From SSC3 sp963769585 (lineage in GTDB: Bacteria; Actinomycetota; Actinomycetes; Propionibacteriales; Nocardioidaceae), in NCBI GenBank assembly GCA_963769585.1, contig CAVYMJ010000006.1, positions 496,001 through 560,000 of the forward strand: a stretch of DNA of 64,000 nucleotides, given 5' to 3'. The position numbers and the translations under genes are program-made. Under the pieces are notes generated by a model. That model saw only the letters and a program-made list of their open reading frames with translations, did no database searches and had not been told where the DNA came from. Every line of letters begins with the position of its first letter. Position 1 is the first letter of the stretch. Shown piece by piece: positions 25,040-34,453 of the stretch.

Positions 25040-25593
25040 GGTCGTTTCCCTCACTTCATGCGCATGTCCGACTGACGTGCGACCTGGCGCTCACTCTAGA
25101 GGAAATTAATGATTGCGTCAGAAAATGCCCTCTGACCTGCTGTTTCGTGACTAATGCTGCTGCGCGGTCGATTTCGTCCCCCCAGAGCAACCAGCGCGAC
25201 GGTTGAGAACTCGTCGTCGACGCGCTGGACTGTGGACGGTGACAAAGCCACGGTTGCCGTCGTCGCGCGGGAGGTGCCGACACGTCGGCGAACCGAACTC
25301 GGACCCCAGGAGCTGCTGGGTTCGCAGGTGGCGTCGTCGAGAGGAGCGGTGTCCACTCGCGGTCGTTGCGGCGGTTGCTTATGGCGTGAGAGTTCAGAGC
25401 CGACGTACTGATGTCTTCCCGAGGACCTGGGGCCATTGTCGCCCAACTGGGGGTACTGGTTGTCGCGCTCGACCGGGTAGCAATAGACGTCGTCGAGGAC
25501 GACACCACGGAATGACGGTCGATCTCGACACGTCTCCCAGCCGACGTCGCGGGCACCTTATCGATTGAACTCCAGGTTGCAGAGGCCCCGAGC
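25040..25593. other. Gene-free stretch between zinc ribbons and coiled-coil gene
   Basis: About 550 bases. Open frames exist on the minus strand but look like Ser/Arg/Thr-rich noise without codon-position bias. No RNA gene or strong hairpin recognised. Confidence 0.5.
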
Positions 25594-27504
25594 TCAGTTC
25601 GTCTGGGTGTTCCTGAGGTGCGCTCCGATATAGCCGACGTACACCGCTCCGGTGGTTGCCGAGCAGTCCAGGTAGTAGAGGCGCGGGCTGACCATGCCCA
25701 CTCGGCCAAGCTTGAAGTGGGCCTCCATCGTGGCGAAGCCGGTGTCGTCGACAAGGTCAGGTACAGGAAACTCGCGCAGATCCCCCCACTGCTTCATTGT
25801 CTGCGCGGTCTCCTTCTCGGCGAACTTCTTTGAGGGCAGGGTGCGGAAGCCCTTAGGCGTGTTGGCCAAGTACAGCTTCACGCCTTGGTTGAAGGCGCCT
25901 TGGGTACGGGCACGCACGTAGTCGGTGAGCACCAGGAGTGCATCCCAGGCGACGCCCGCTATGCGACCGATGGTGTCGTAGTCCTCAAGTTCCCTGACGG
26001 TCTTTGAATCTCCCGTGAAGACCACGCCCAGGGGCTCAAGCTCGGGAAGTCGATCAAGCAGCTGCCCGAAGTCCTCGGGATACGTGGTCGCCAGCTCAGC
26101 TGGCAAGCCAGCGGCGGCACCCTCAAAGTCCTGCATCTTCTTGAGCCTGCTGCGCAACCAGCGGTTCTCATCAGCGATGTGCGCCTGGCTCTCGAGTGCA
26201 TCGGCGAGATCGAGTTCCTGGTCCTCAGCCAACTCCTTGTACAACTCGAGATCGGCTTCGAGTAGTTCGATCCTCACGCGACGCTGATCGAGCTGGCGCT
26301 TGATCTGTTGAAGGGCTTCTGTCGTGGCTCTCCCTTGCCGAACCATGCCGGCTACTTCATCGATTGCCGAAGGGGTTACGGAATCGAGGCCAAACGCGGC
26401 CTTGACCAAAGAAATCTGTTCGAGGTACGCCGACACCTCCGCCGCTACAGAGTCCGGGGCGCGGCTATACCGACTGTCAATCGGCGCATCGTCAGGAATT
26501 CTGGACAAAGCCAAAGCAACATGAGGTTCGGGAACCGTGCCGGTTCCCGTCCTGGGGACAACGCCCTCGCTCGGCTTGAACAGCTCATCAACAAGGACTC
26601 GGTCTTCCAATCGGCTCAAGGCCTGGTGAACGGGCAAGAAACGCGTTGGGCGCGGCCGCTGAGAAGCGTGTCGACGGGCAGCTCGGCCGAGGATCGCACG
26701 AACGACACGGGGCTCGTCCTCGGTCAGCCGCCGGGTGCCAAGGATGCGATGACGCCGGGCATCAGAGTCCACCGCTGGATCCACATTGGTGTCGTATGTC
26801 CTGATCGTCCATGGTTGAACTGCATGGCTCCGGCCGACAATCTCCTCGAAGGTGCGAGTCGCAGCTGGATCGAGAACAGCCACCTGGCCGAGTCCCGACA
26901 CCTGTTGGGTCCACGACTCGACCTTGTCACGGAAGGACGCGAAGGACGTGGTGTCGGCTGTGCCAGCGACGAAGAAAAGACCTTGCCGCTCGATGTGACA
27001 CAACTCTTCAGCCAGGTCCTCTGCACCACTCTCGTTCACCACGCGCGGCGAGGTGGTTAGCCACGTGTCGCCGTCACGGACCTCTACCGCTTCGATCAGG
27101 AACGGCACGAGCCACGGCACGGAAGCAAATCGCCCCTGGCTGTTCGAGACGCGGACACCAATCCAGGAGTCGCCTTGTCGCGAGTCGTGGACCGTCACCG
27201 TGGTTCGCCACACTCCGGAGTCCGTGGGCTCCTCGAGGCGGGCCCGGAAATCATTGCCGTCGTGCGATGAGTGGTGGAGGACTAGGAGTTCCCGGTCACC
27301 AGGGCCTCGGCTGAGTGCGGTCAACTCTGTCGGTGGATCCCATGTCAAGTTGAGCTTCCGCATCTTCTTGCGGAGCCAATCCTCCAGCTGGTCCTCGACG
27401 CGTTTGATTAGCGCCCCGTCGCTCGTGACGCTCAGAAATGTCTGATAGCTACTGGACTCGGTACTCGTCGGCGACCGGTCGCCGCCCTCCATAGATGCTG
27501 TCAC
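25594..27504 (-). CDS. Large coiled-coil protein of unknown function (636 aa)
   Basis: A soluble protein of 636 residues with no family I recognise. Residues about 1-250 look like mixed alpha/beta. A long helical region (about 395-475, with RQLDQRRVRIELLEADLELY and ALESQAHIADENRWLRSRLK) is a strong coiled-coil candidate. The C-terminal part (about 500-636) is globular, with LYYLDCSATTGAVYVGYIGAHL near the end. GTG 27504 is chosen because AGGAG lies about seven bases upstream. It is divergent from the Vsr-Dcm operon across about 680 bases. Position beside that operon and coiled-coil plus globular layout suggest a regulator or partner, but this is only association. Confidence 0.75.
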   Translation of the reverse strand: MTASMEGGDRSPTSTESSSYQTFLSVTSDGALIKRVEDQLEDWLRKKMRKLNLTWDPPTELTALSRGPGDRELLVLHHSSHDGNDFRARLEEPTDSGVWRTTVTVHDSRQGDSWIGVRVSNSQGRFASVPWLVPFLIEAVEVRDGDTWLTTSPRVVNESGAEDLAEELCHIERQGLFFVAGTADTTSFASFRDKVESWTQQVSGLGQVAVLDPAATRTFEEIVGRSHAVQPWTIRTYDTNVDPAVDSDARRHRILGTRRLTEDEPRVVRAILGRAARRHASQRPRPTRFLPVHQALSRLEDRVLVDELFKPSEGVVPRTGTGTVPEPHVALALSRIPDDAPIDSRYSRAPDSVAAEVSAYLEQISLVKAAFGLDSVTPSAIDEVAGMVRQGRATTEALQQIKRQLDQRRVRIELLEADLELYKELAEDQELDLADALESQAHIADENRWLRSRLKKMQDFEGAAAGLPAELATTYPEDFGQLLDRLPELEPLGVVFTGDSKTVRELEDYDTIGRIAGVAWDALLVLTDYVRARTQGAFNQGVKLYLANTPKGFRTLPSKKFAEKETAQTMKQWGDLREFPVPDLVDDTGFATMEAHFKLGRVGMVSPRLYYLDCSATTGAVYVGYIGAHLRNTQTN

Positions 27505-27507
27505 CAC

Positions 27508-28182
27508 TCTTCTCCTCGCTTCCGTGACACGGCCGGGGGCCGTGTGCGGTCTCGACGAGCGCGCGCCGACATCGCCCTTCCTTTGAGGCTAACCAGGCGC
27601 CCCGACGCAAATCTACAAATCCACCAGGGGTTGGGCCGAGGCCAGGGTGATTGAGCCTGCAGTCTTTGGATACCACGTCGTGGAGTGACGCTTTCTGAAG
27701 CACACTGACCCGCGAGAGAATGCTTGCTGGCCTTTGGGTGCCCGGCTGTCGACTGCCGCTTTCGACAAAATCGCTTGCGCTCGAGGGGGACGAACCGTCC
27801 GCCAGGCACTGATGGCCGCTCGTCGGCGAAGCCGCTGAACCCTGACAGGCAGGTCAAGCTCGGCCCACGCTCGCAATGATGTGCGAGCTCGTCAAGGCGA
27901 CTGACCAGGACCTCGCGCACCGCGTCTGGCCCACCTTCATCGACACGCCTCCGACTCTGCCCACCATGCCACCCGCCGTACGAGCGCTCTTCAACCTCGA
28001 GAAGACCAAGGCCGCCGTGCAACGCCGCGAGCCCGTCTCCGAGGTCTGTGAGTAGACGAGGGCCTCATCGGCCGACTCGTGGAGGGGCACGACCGCGGAT
28101 CGGGCGAGCTCACCCGCCACAAGGAGGGCCCTCGGCAATGAGCCCATGATCGTCCAAGCCAACTAACGGCAGAATTGCACGG
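27508..28182. other. 675-base gap with a small coding remnant
   Basis: Mostly without coding character, but a plus-strand frame at 27876-28055 (59 residues, MMCELVKATDQDLAHRV...) has strong GC3 bias and stops at TAG 28055. It may be the tail of a lost gene. The last 120 bases should carry the promoter of the vsr operon; no clear -35/-10 pair is visible. Confidence 0.4.
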
Positions 28183-28623
28183 GTGCCGACGCGACGAACT
28201 CCATCCCCGCCGACTGATGCGCCGACGTCCCGACGGATGTCAGCCCAGAGGAGGCGCGACACGGAGTCGGAGCTCGCGCTCCGCAGCAACCTGTATGCCA
28301 GGGGTCTCCGGTACAGAGTCGATGCTCCTATTCCGGGCATGCCTCGTCGGAGCGCCGACCTGATGTTTCTCGGGAAGCGCGTCGCCGTGTTCGTTGACGG
28401 CTGCTTCTGGCACGGCTGCCCGGAGCACGGTACTCAGCCCAAGCGAAACGAGGCGTGGTGGAGCGAGAAGTTGCGTCGAAACGTCCAGCGAGACCGCGAA
28501 ACAGACGCTCACCTCACGGGCCTTGGGTGGGTCGTGATCAGGGTCTGGGAGCACGAGGACACCCTTGCCGCCGCTGACAGGGTCGAAGCGGAAGTCCACA
28601 ATCGGTTTCGGGCCGCAGAGTGA
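28183..28623 (+). CDS. vsr: Vsr-type very-short-patch mismatch endonuclease
   Basis: A 146-residue Vsr family nuclease. Visible marks are RRRDTESELALRSNLYARGL, the core DLMFLGKRVAVFVDGCFWHGCPEHG with catalytic Asp and zinc ligands, WWSEKLRRNVQRDRETD, and GWVVIRVWEHE. Vsr nicks DNA at T-G mismatches arising from deamination of 5-methylcytosine, and it usually accompanies a Dcm methyltransferase, as here: dcm starts 50 bases later. Some Vsr relatives are the restriction nuclease of a system rather than a repair enzyme. GTG 28183 is the start. First gene of a nine-gene plus-strand run. Confidence 0.93.
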   Translation: MPTRRTPSPPTDAPTSRRMSAQRRRDTESELALRSNLYARGLRYRVDAPIPGMPRRSADLMFLGKRVAVFVDGCFWHGCPEHGTQPKRNEAWWSEKLRRNVQRDRETDAHLTGLGWVVIRVWEHEDTLAAADRVEAEVHNRFRAAE

Positions 28624-28672
28624 ACGGTGAGCCTGGCCGGTTAGCCAATGGCGGGGCCATATCATCACCGAC

Positions 28673-29725
28673 ATGACTGAGCCGCTGCGGATGATCGACC
28701 TGTTCGCAGGGTGCGGCGGCTTGACCAGTGGATTCGTACGGTCCGGACTCTTCCGGCCTGTTGCTGCCGTCGAGTGGGATCTGCATGCGGCGGCTACCTA
28801 CGCCCACAACTTCGGCGACCACATCCATGTCGGGGACATTGCGAGTTGGGTCGATGGTTCGATGCCAGCCGCTGACGTGGTGGTCGGTGGGCCCCCATGC
28901 CAAGGATTCTCGGCTCTCGGCCGGCAAGACCCCAAGGACCCTCGCAATGGCATGTGGCGCCACTATCTGGAGACTCTGGTCCGGGTCCGCCCCGCCTTCT
29001 TTGTGTTGGAGAACGTTCCCCAGTTCCTCAAGTCGAACGAGTTCAACTTGCTGGTGGACGAGACAACGTTCTCTGGTCGCCTTTCGGGCTACACACTCGA
29101 GGCTCACGTCCTCAACGCTGCGGACTACGGTTCGGCGCAGGCCCGGAGACGCGCAGTCGTCCTCGGGCGTCGCGTCGGCGTCCGCCCGGTCGGTGCGCCG
29201 CCGATCCAACAACAGTCGGTGCTGCGGGATGCGATGCCCGCTTGGCTAGCAGAGCGCGTCGACAAGGTGGACCTTGATCAGAGTTCAATTGCGTTCCGGG
29301 GACAAGCAGTCCCAGGTGCCTACAAGCTTCGCCAGTTGCACGTCACACGACGTCCGACCGAGTTGTCGTTGGCGCGATACAAGGCGATTCCACCGGGAGG
29401 TAACCGGAAGGACCTTCCCGATGCCCTGTCCTCACCGTGCTGGCGCAAGCACAAGACCGGTTCAGGAGACGTCATGGGCCGGCTCTCGTGGGACAAACCG
29501 TCCGTCACGGTGCGCACTGAGTTCTTCAAACCCGAAAAGGGTCGATACCTGCATCCGACCCAAGATCGACCCATCACTCACGCCGAGGGTGCGCTCATAC
29601 AGGGATTCGATGAGTCCTTCGAATGGTGTGGCACCAAGACCTCGATCGCACGACAAATCGGCAACGCTGTGCCGCCGCCATTGGCGGAGGCGCTCGCGGT
29701 ACATCTGGGCCGGCTGTTGACCTAG
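28673..29725 (+). CDS. DNA (cytosine-5-)-methyltransferase
   Basis: A 350-residue C5-cytosine methyltransferase with all key motifs: motif I DLFAGCGGLTSGF (SAM binding), motif IV GGPPCQGFSALG with the catalytic Cys, motif VI FFVLENV, motif VIII AQARRRAVVLG and motif X RQIGNAVPPPLAEAL. The segment between VIII and IX, the target recognition domain, contains a KAIPPGGNRKDLP loop. It makes m5C in a short target unknown here. It sits between vsr and the large ATPase/helicase, as in Dcm-Vsr restriction loci and as DrmMII does in class 2 DISARM. Confidence 0.95.
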   Translation: MTEPLRMIDLFAGCGGLTSGFVRSGLFRPVAAVEWDLHAAATYAHNFGDHIHVGDIASWVDGSMPAADVVVGGPPCQGFSALGRQDPKDPRNGMWRHYLETLVRVRPAFFVLENVPQFLKSNEFNLLVDETTFSGRLSGYTLEAHVLNAADYGSAQARRRAVVLGRRVGVRPVGAPPIQQQSVLRDAMPAWLAERVDKVDLDQSSIAFRGQAVPGAYKLRQLHVTRRPTELSLARYKAIPPGGNRKDLPDALSSPCWRKHKTGSGDVMGRLSWDKPSVTVRTEFFKPEKGRYLHPTQDRPITHAEGALIQGFDESFEWCGTKTSIARQIGNAVPPPLAEALAVHLGRLLT

Positions 29726-29833
29726 AACTCCCGGCATCTCATGGACCACCCCGCGCTCGTGCTATTCGTGAGTTGTGTCGCCCGTTTGCGGTAGAACTGT
29801 GATCGAGGGAGACGATCACTCAGAGGGGGACTT

Positions 29834-32800
29834 ATGTCCACTTGGGCTGGACTCAAGTCCGGGCTCGCGACGCTTGTCGAGGAGCAGACGGCGCGGTGTT
29901 TGGCGACGTATCGCGAAGACCCGTCACGGGTCGAGCAAGACGCAGCCATCGAGACGAGCACAGCTGAGGGCGGGTATGGCCGCAAGCAGCTCTATGAGCT
30001 TGTCCAGAACGGCGCAGATGCCATGCTCGGCGCGTCCGGTCGGATCCACGTCGTACTGACGGAGAACTGCCTGTACGTTGCAAATGAGGGTCATCCCATG
30101 ACCGAGGCAGGGGTTCAGTCGCTGATGGCCTCTCACATCTCGCGCAAGCGCGGAGACGAGATTGGGCGATTCGGACTTGGTTTCAAGTCGGTGGTGTCGA
30201 TCTCGGATGGTCCCCAAATCCTCAGTCGATCGGGTTCGTTCACTTTCGATCGGGCGTCTTCTGTGGCCCGAATTCGCGAGGTCGTCCCCAACGCACCCGC
30301 GTACCCGATGCTGCGAGTGGCCAGCCCGCTCGATCCTGCTCAAGTCTCGAAGAGCGACGAGGTCGCCCGCGAGCTCATGTCTTGGGCCTCGACTGTGATC
30401 CGCCTTCCCTTGACCGGTGACCATCGACACCTGCAAGACGACGTACAGCAGTTCCCTGCCGAATTTCTGCTGTTCTCGCCGCACGCTGCCGAGTTGCGAC
30501 TTGAGGACCGCACCAGCATCGTCGCGCGGACGGTGCGTCTCAAGGCCAAGAGAGACGGATCCCTGGCTCTTGACGACGACGGCAAGATCTCGAACTGGAG
30601 GGTCGCTTTCCGAAAGCACAGACCCAGCCATGCCGCTCTCAAGGACGCCGGTGAGCGTGCGCACCGTGAGGCGATCACGGTGTGGTGGGCTGCGCCGATG
30701 GAGAGCCGATCCGCTACCGGAAGATTCTGGGCCTTCTTCCCCACGGAGGATCAGACGACCCTGGGCGGAATCATCAACGCCCCGTGGAAGACGGGCGACG
30801 ACCGCCGAAACCTCCTGGAGGGGGAATTCAATCGCGAGATCCTAACCACTGTGCTCCCAGCTCTCGTGGCGTCGGAGTGGAAGAACCTGGTGGATCCGAA
30901 GGACCCGGCATCGGTGCTCGACCTTGCCCCTGCCCGAGGCAGGGAGGCGCGGAGCTGGGCTGACGATGTTGTCAATCAACCCGTAATGTCGGCGCTCCAA
31001 CTGACGAGATCACTTCCTGATCTCAGCGGCAAGCTTCAGCTTCCCTCGACACTCCGCCTGCACCCGCCGAAACTGGAAGGGGAGTTGCTTCAGCTTTGGC
31101 GCACGATCGAGCCTGCGAAGACTCGCTGGGTGAGCCACGGCGTGGAACAGGACGCAGCGCGCCGGGCCAAAGCGGAGCGCCTCATTGGGGAGTCCGAGGC
31201 GAGTAGGCCGAACCTGCGGGCGTGGATCGAGGCCATTCTCGACGACTCAGTCCCTACCTCAGCCACTGCGATCCTGCTCGTGGCTGCGATCGCAAGCATG
31301 CGACCGGACCTCAAGGCCGAGGCCAAAACTGCGCGAGTGGTCCTGTTGGAGGACGGGGTGTTTGCCCCAGCCGTTGCCGGTCAGGTCTTCGTCCGGTCAT
31401 CGCCTACGGACACGGGATTCAACTTTATCGATCCGGATCTCGCGCGGCTCCCGGCTGTGAGTGCGGCCTTGGCGGAGCTCGGCGTCAGGGTGCTTGACCC
31501 AGCTGGTGCATTACGCAACTACCTCTCGAGTAGCCGGCTATCTGAACTCGACTGGGCCATGGTGTGGTCCATGGTCCGGCGCTGTACGGCTGAGATCGCG
31601 CTCAGAGTGTTGCGTGACGAGCTGCAAGATCCGCTTGAGACGAAGGTCAGGGTTCGTACGCGAAAGGGGGAGTTCGTGCCCGTCGGCATGGCCTACCTTC
31701 CGGGAAGGTTGGTCTCCGCCTCCGATCCTGGCGACATTGAGGTATGCATTGACACGCAGTTCCATCAGGATGAATTGACCCTGTTGGGCGACCTGGGATG
31801 CGTAGCCCAGCCAACCCTTCGACATGATCCACCGCGTGAGCCCTGGCTCTTCAAGTACGAGGACATGGTTAAGGGTCGCTATGTCGAGAAGGCGAGTGGA
31901 GCAAAACCTCAGTTGGATCGACTCGTGGTCAAGGGTGCCGAGCCTCCATGGCCGCTGCAGCCGATCACCAAGCTGCGTGCCGAGGGTCGTCGGCGCTTGA
32001 CAGAGGTCGTCCTCGGACTGACCACCGGAGATCCGTGGACGGTTCGGCACCAAACGAACACGATGTATGGCGTCACCAAGTTCATGAATCCCGTGCACCA
32101 CCTGTTGATGCAGCATGGCGCATTGTCGACTTCCTTCGGCCCTCTCCCGGTCGACCTTTGTCTGCGGCCACACGCCGAGCATCCGGACGACGTCTTGCCT
32201 GTCGCGGACGTGAGCGAGGCGACAGCGGAAGCCTTGAGGCTCAAGGCGGAGCCCAGGGATCTGACTCCAGAAGGCTGGGCTGATCTGCTTTCGCTGGCTT
32301 TGCGCTGGGACGACGTTCGCCGTGCCTCTCGCTTTTACGCGTGGGCCGTCCACTTCGCGAACCGACCCGATCAGATGCTGGCACAACTCGGGCGGCAAGC
32401 GACACGCGTTGCTACGCGTGAAGTCGCGGTAGTTACCCGTCAGGAAACCTTTCACGCGTTGTCGGAGCAGGCGATCCCCGTAATTCTCGTCGAGGACGTG
32501 GCTGATGCGGCAAGACTCGTGGACGAGTGGGAGCTGGAGGACGGCGCTCGCCTGCTCGAGCAGGAGTTGGTGTTCCAACCGAGTGGCGAGCCCGAAACGC
32601 TCGTAGATCTCTACCCAAAGCTCCGGTTGTATCTGGGTCCGGAGTTGCACGACGTACAACTACAGATGTGCGAGTCGATCGACCTGATCACCGCCACGCG
32701 GGACGGGATGAAGGGCAAACCCGTTCGTCGAGCTCTCGACGGAAAGCTCGTCCTGGTGACGGACGACTCCCCGGAAAGTTCTCTCCGAGCTGTCTCCGAC

Positions 32801-34453
32801 CTGTTCCAGCTAGACCTCACGGCGAGCGACATCCGGGAGATCATAGAAAACGTTCGCGAGCAGGAGACTGAGAAACTCCTTGCGGAGGTTCGGAACGCCG
32901 TGTCGGACGATGACCGACTCGCGCTCCTGGTTGGCGCGGAGCGTCTTCGCCGCTCCGTTCCTGAAGCCGCGCTCGCCGACATCGAGGACACCGCCGGGTC
33001 CTCGCTCGATGCGGTTGCGCTGGCCAGGCTTGCGCGATCAGTACATGGAGTTGGGATCCTGCAGTACTTTCGGTCGGTGCTGGACGACCATGGGCTGAAC
33101 CCACCGGTTCATTGGGCGGGAGGCTCCGCCGTTCGCAAGTTCGTCATGGATCTGGGGTTCCCTGCGGAGCTCGCTGGGTTCGCTTCGCAGCCACGCCCTG
33201 CCATGACGACCGTCGAAGGACCGGCAGTTCTCGATCCGCTACACGACTATCAGAACTTCGTGACCGTCAACATACGTCGGCTTCTCCGCAGTGAGGCCTC
33301 CGGGCGTGGGATGGTCTCGCTGCCGACGGGCGCAGGCAAGACCCGGATAGCGGTTCAAGCGCTCGTGGAGGAAGTGCGTGAGGGCGCTTTAGCCGGTCCG
33401 GTGGTCTGGATCGCGCAGAGCGAGGAGTTGTGCGAGCAGGCGGTCGAAAGTTGGAGCTACATCTGGCGCGCGGTTGGTCCGCACAGTCCGCTAAGCATCG
33501 GTCGCCTCTGGGGTAGCTCCAACGAGGTCGACGAGGAACCGGGATCGTTCCAGCTCGTCATCGCGACGCCGGAGAAGCTGAAGCTGAGGCTGGGCACCGA
33601 GCGCTACGCGTGGTTGTCCGAGCCGGCCGTCGTCGTGATCGATGAGGCGCACAGGTCGATCTCGCCGACCTACACCGACGTACTCGAGAAGATGGGCCGC
33701 GGCAGCCGGGGGGAGCGGCGCAAGGCAACCCGGCCACTGATCGGCCTGACGGCCACGCCGTTCAGGAACACCAATGTCGAGGAGACGAAGCGCCTGGTCA
33801 ACCGGTACGACGGCATCCGCCTGGATGATGGGGCATTCATCGGTGATCCGTATCTGGAACTTCAGAGGCGACAGGTACTTGCTCGGGTAAATCATCAGAT
33901 GCTGGCCGGTGCAAACATCTCTTTCACTCAGCGAGAGTTGCAAGAGATTAGGGACATGCGCATGGTTCCCTCCAGTATCGAGACGAAGCTGGGTGCGGAC
34001 ACCAGCCGCAATCGTCGGATCGTCGATTCCATCGCCGGGCTCCCCGCGGACTGGACCGTCCTGCTGTTTGCCACTTCTGTGGACAATGCGCGAGTCCTGG
34101 CCGCTCTCTTGGTTCATCAAGGCATCCCGGCTGTGGCCATCTCGAGCGACACCGACTCGAATGCTCGACGCCACTACATCGAGGAGTTCCAGGCCGGCCG
34201 AATCCGGGTGATCACGAACTATCAGGTGTTGACTCAGGGGTTCGATGCGCCCAAGGTCAAGGCTGTGTACGTAACCCGACCGACGTTCGCGCCGAACGTT
34301 TACCAACAGATGATCGGACGCGGGCTCCGGGGACCGAAGAACGGCGGTTTCGAGGAGGTCCTGATCGTCAACGTCGAGGACAACTTCCACCAGTACGGCG
34401 ACATCCTCGCGTTCCGAGAGTTCGAGTACCTGTGGAATCCCGATGCCGAGTGA
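29834..34453 (+). CDS. GHKL-ATPase (sacsin/Hsp90-like) fused to SF2 helicase, 1539 aa
   Basis: A giant protein with two motors. N-terminus: a GHKL ATPase of the sacsin/MORC-like type, with N-box YELVQNGADAM (about 56-66), YVANEGHPM in place of DxGxG, and GRFGLGFKSV. The middle 900 residues carry no motif I recognise. C-terminus: a DEAD/DEAH helicase with P-loop LPTGAGKTR (about 1160), VIDEAH (about 1268), LTATPF (about 1305), LTQGFDAPKV and QMIGRGLRG (about 1490). GHKL ATPases tied to helicases, Dcm and Vsr are known in bacterial restriction-type loci. The gene is intact, 108 bases after dcm, and overlaps the next gene by 11 bases. Confidence 0.88.
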   Translation: MSTWAGLKSGLATLVEEQTARCLATYREDPSRVEQDAAIETSTAEGGYGRKQLYELVQNGADAMLGASGRIHVVLTENCLYVANEGHPMTEAGVQSLMASHISRKRGDEIGRFGLGFKSVVSISDGPQILSRSGSFTFDRASSVARIREVVPNAPAYPMLRVASPLDPAQVSKSDEVARELMSWASTVIRLPLTGDHRHLQDDVQQFPAEFLLFSPHAAELRLEDRTSIVARTVRLKAKRDGSLALDDDGKISNWRVAFRKHRPSHAALKDAGERAHREAITVWWAAPMESRSATGRFWAFFPTEDQTTLGGIINAPWKTGDDRRNLLEGEFNREILTTVLPALVASEWKNLVDPKDPASVLDLAPARGREARSWADDVVNQPVMSALQLTRSLPDLSGKLQLPSTLRLHPPKLEGELLQLWRTIEPAKTRWVSHGVEQDAARRAKAERLIGESEASRPNLRAWIEAILDDSVPTSATAILLVAAIASMRPDLKAEAKTARVVLLEDGVFAPAVAGQVFVRSSPTDTGFNFIDPDLARLPAVSAALAELGVRVLDPAGALRNYLSSSRLSELDWAMVWSMVRRCTAEIALRVLRDELQDPLETKVRVRTRKGEFVPVGMAYLPGRLVSASDPGDIEVCIDTQFHQDELTLLGDLGCVAQPTLRHDPPREPWLFKYEDMVKGRYVEKASGAKPQLDRLVVKGAEPPWPLQPITKLRAEGRRRLTEVVLGLTTGDPWTVRHQTNTMYGVTKFMNPVHHLLMQHGALSTSFGPLPVDLCLRPHAEHPDDVLPVADVSEATAEALRLKAEPRDLTPEGWADLLSLALRWDDVRRASRFYAWAVHFANRPDQMLAQLGRQATRVATREVAVVTRQETFHALSEQAIPVILVEDVADAARLVDEWELEDGARLLEQELVFQPSGEPETLVDLYPKLRLYLGPELHDVQLQMCESIDLITATRDGMKGKPVRRALDGKLVLVTDDSPESSLRAVSDLFQLDLTASDIREIIENVREQETEKLLAEVRNAVSDDDRLALLVGAERLRRSVPEAALADIEDTAGSSLDAVALARLARSVHGVGILQYFRSVLDDHGLNPPVHWAGGSAVRKFVMDLGFPAELAGFASQPRPAMTTVEGPAVLDPLHDYQNFVTVNIRRLLRSEASGRGMVSLPTGAGKTRIAVQALVEEVREGALAGPVVWIAQSEELCEQAVESWSYIWRAVGPHSPLSIGRLWGSSNEVDEEPGSFQLVIATPEKLKLRLGTERYAWLSEPAVVVIDEAHRSISPTYTDVLEKMGRGSRGERRKATRPLIGLTATPFRNTNVEETKRLVNRYDGIRLDDGAFIGDPYLELQRRQVLARVNHQMLAGANISFTQRELQEIRDMRMVPSSIETKLGADTSRNRRIVDSIAGLPADWTVLLFATSVDNARVLAALLVHQGIPAVAISSDTDSNARRHYIEEFQAGRIRVITNYQVLTQGFDAPKVKAVYVTRPTFAPNVYQQMIGRGLRGPKNGGFEEVLIVNVEDNFHQYGDILAFREFEYLWNPDAE

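Noticed and set aside
25056..25754. 232-residue minus-strand frame before the coiled-coil gene
   Set aside because: Ser/Thr/Arg-rich noise overlapping the 3' end of the coiled-coil gene in another frame; no codon-position bias.
27501..28022. 173-residue minus-strand frame in the gap before vsr
   Set aside because: No coding bias; a plus-strand frame at 27876-28055 in the same stretch has better bias.
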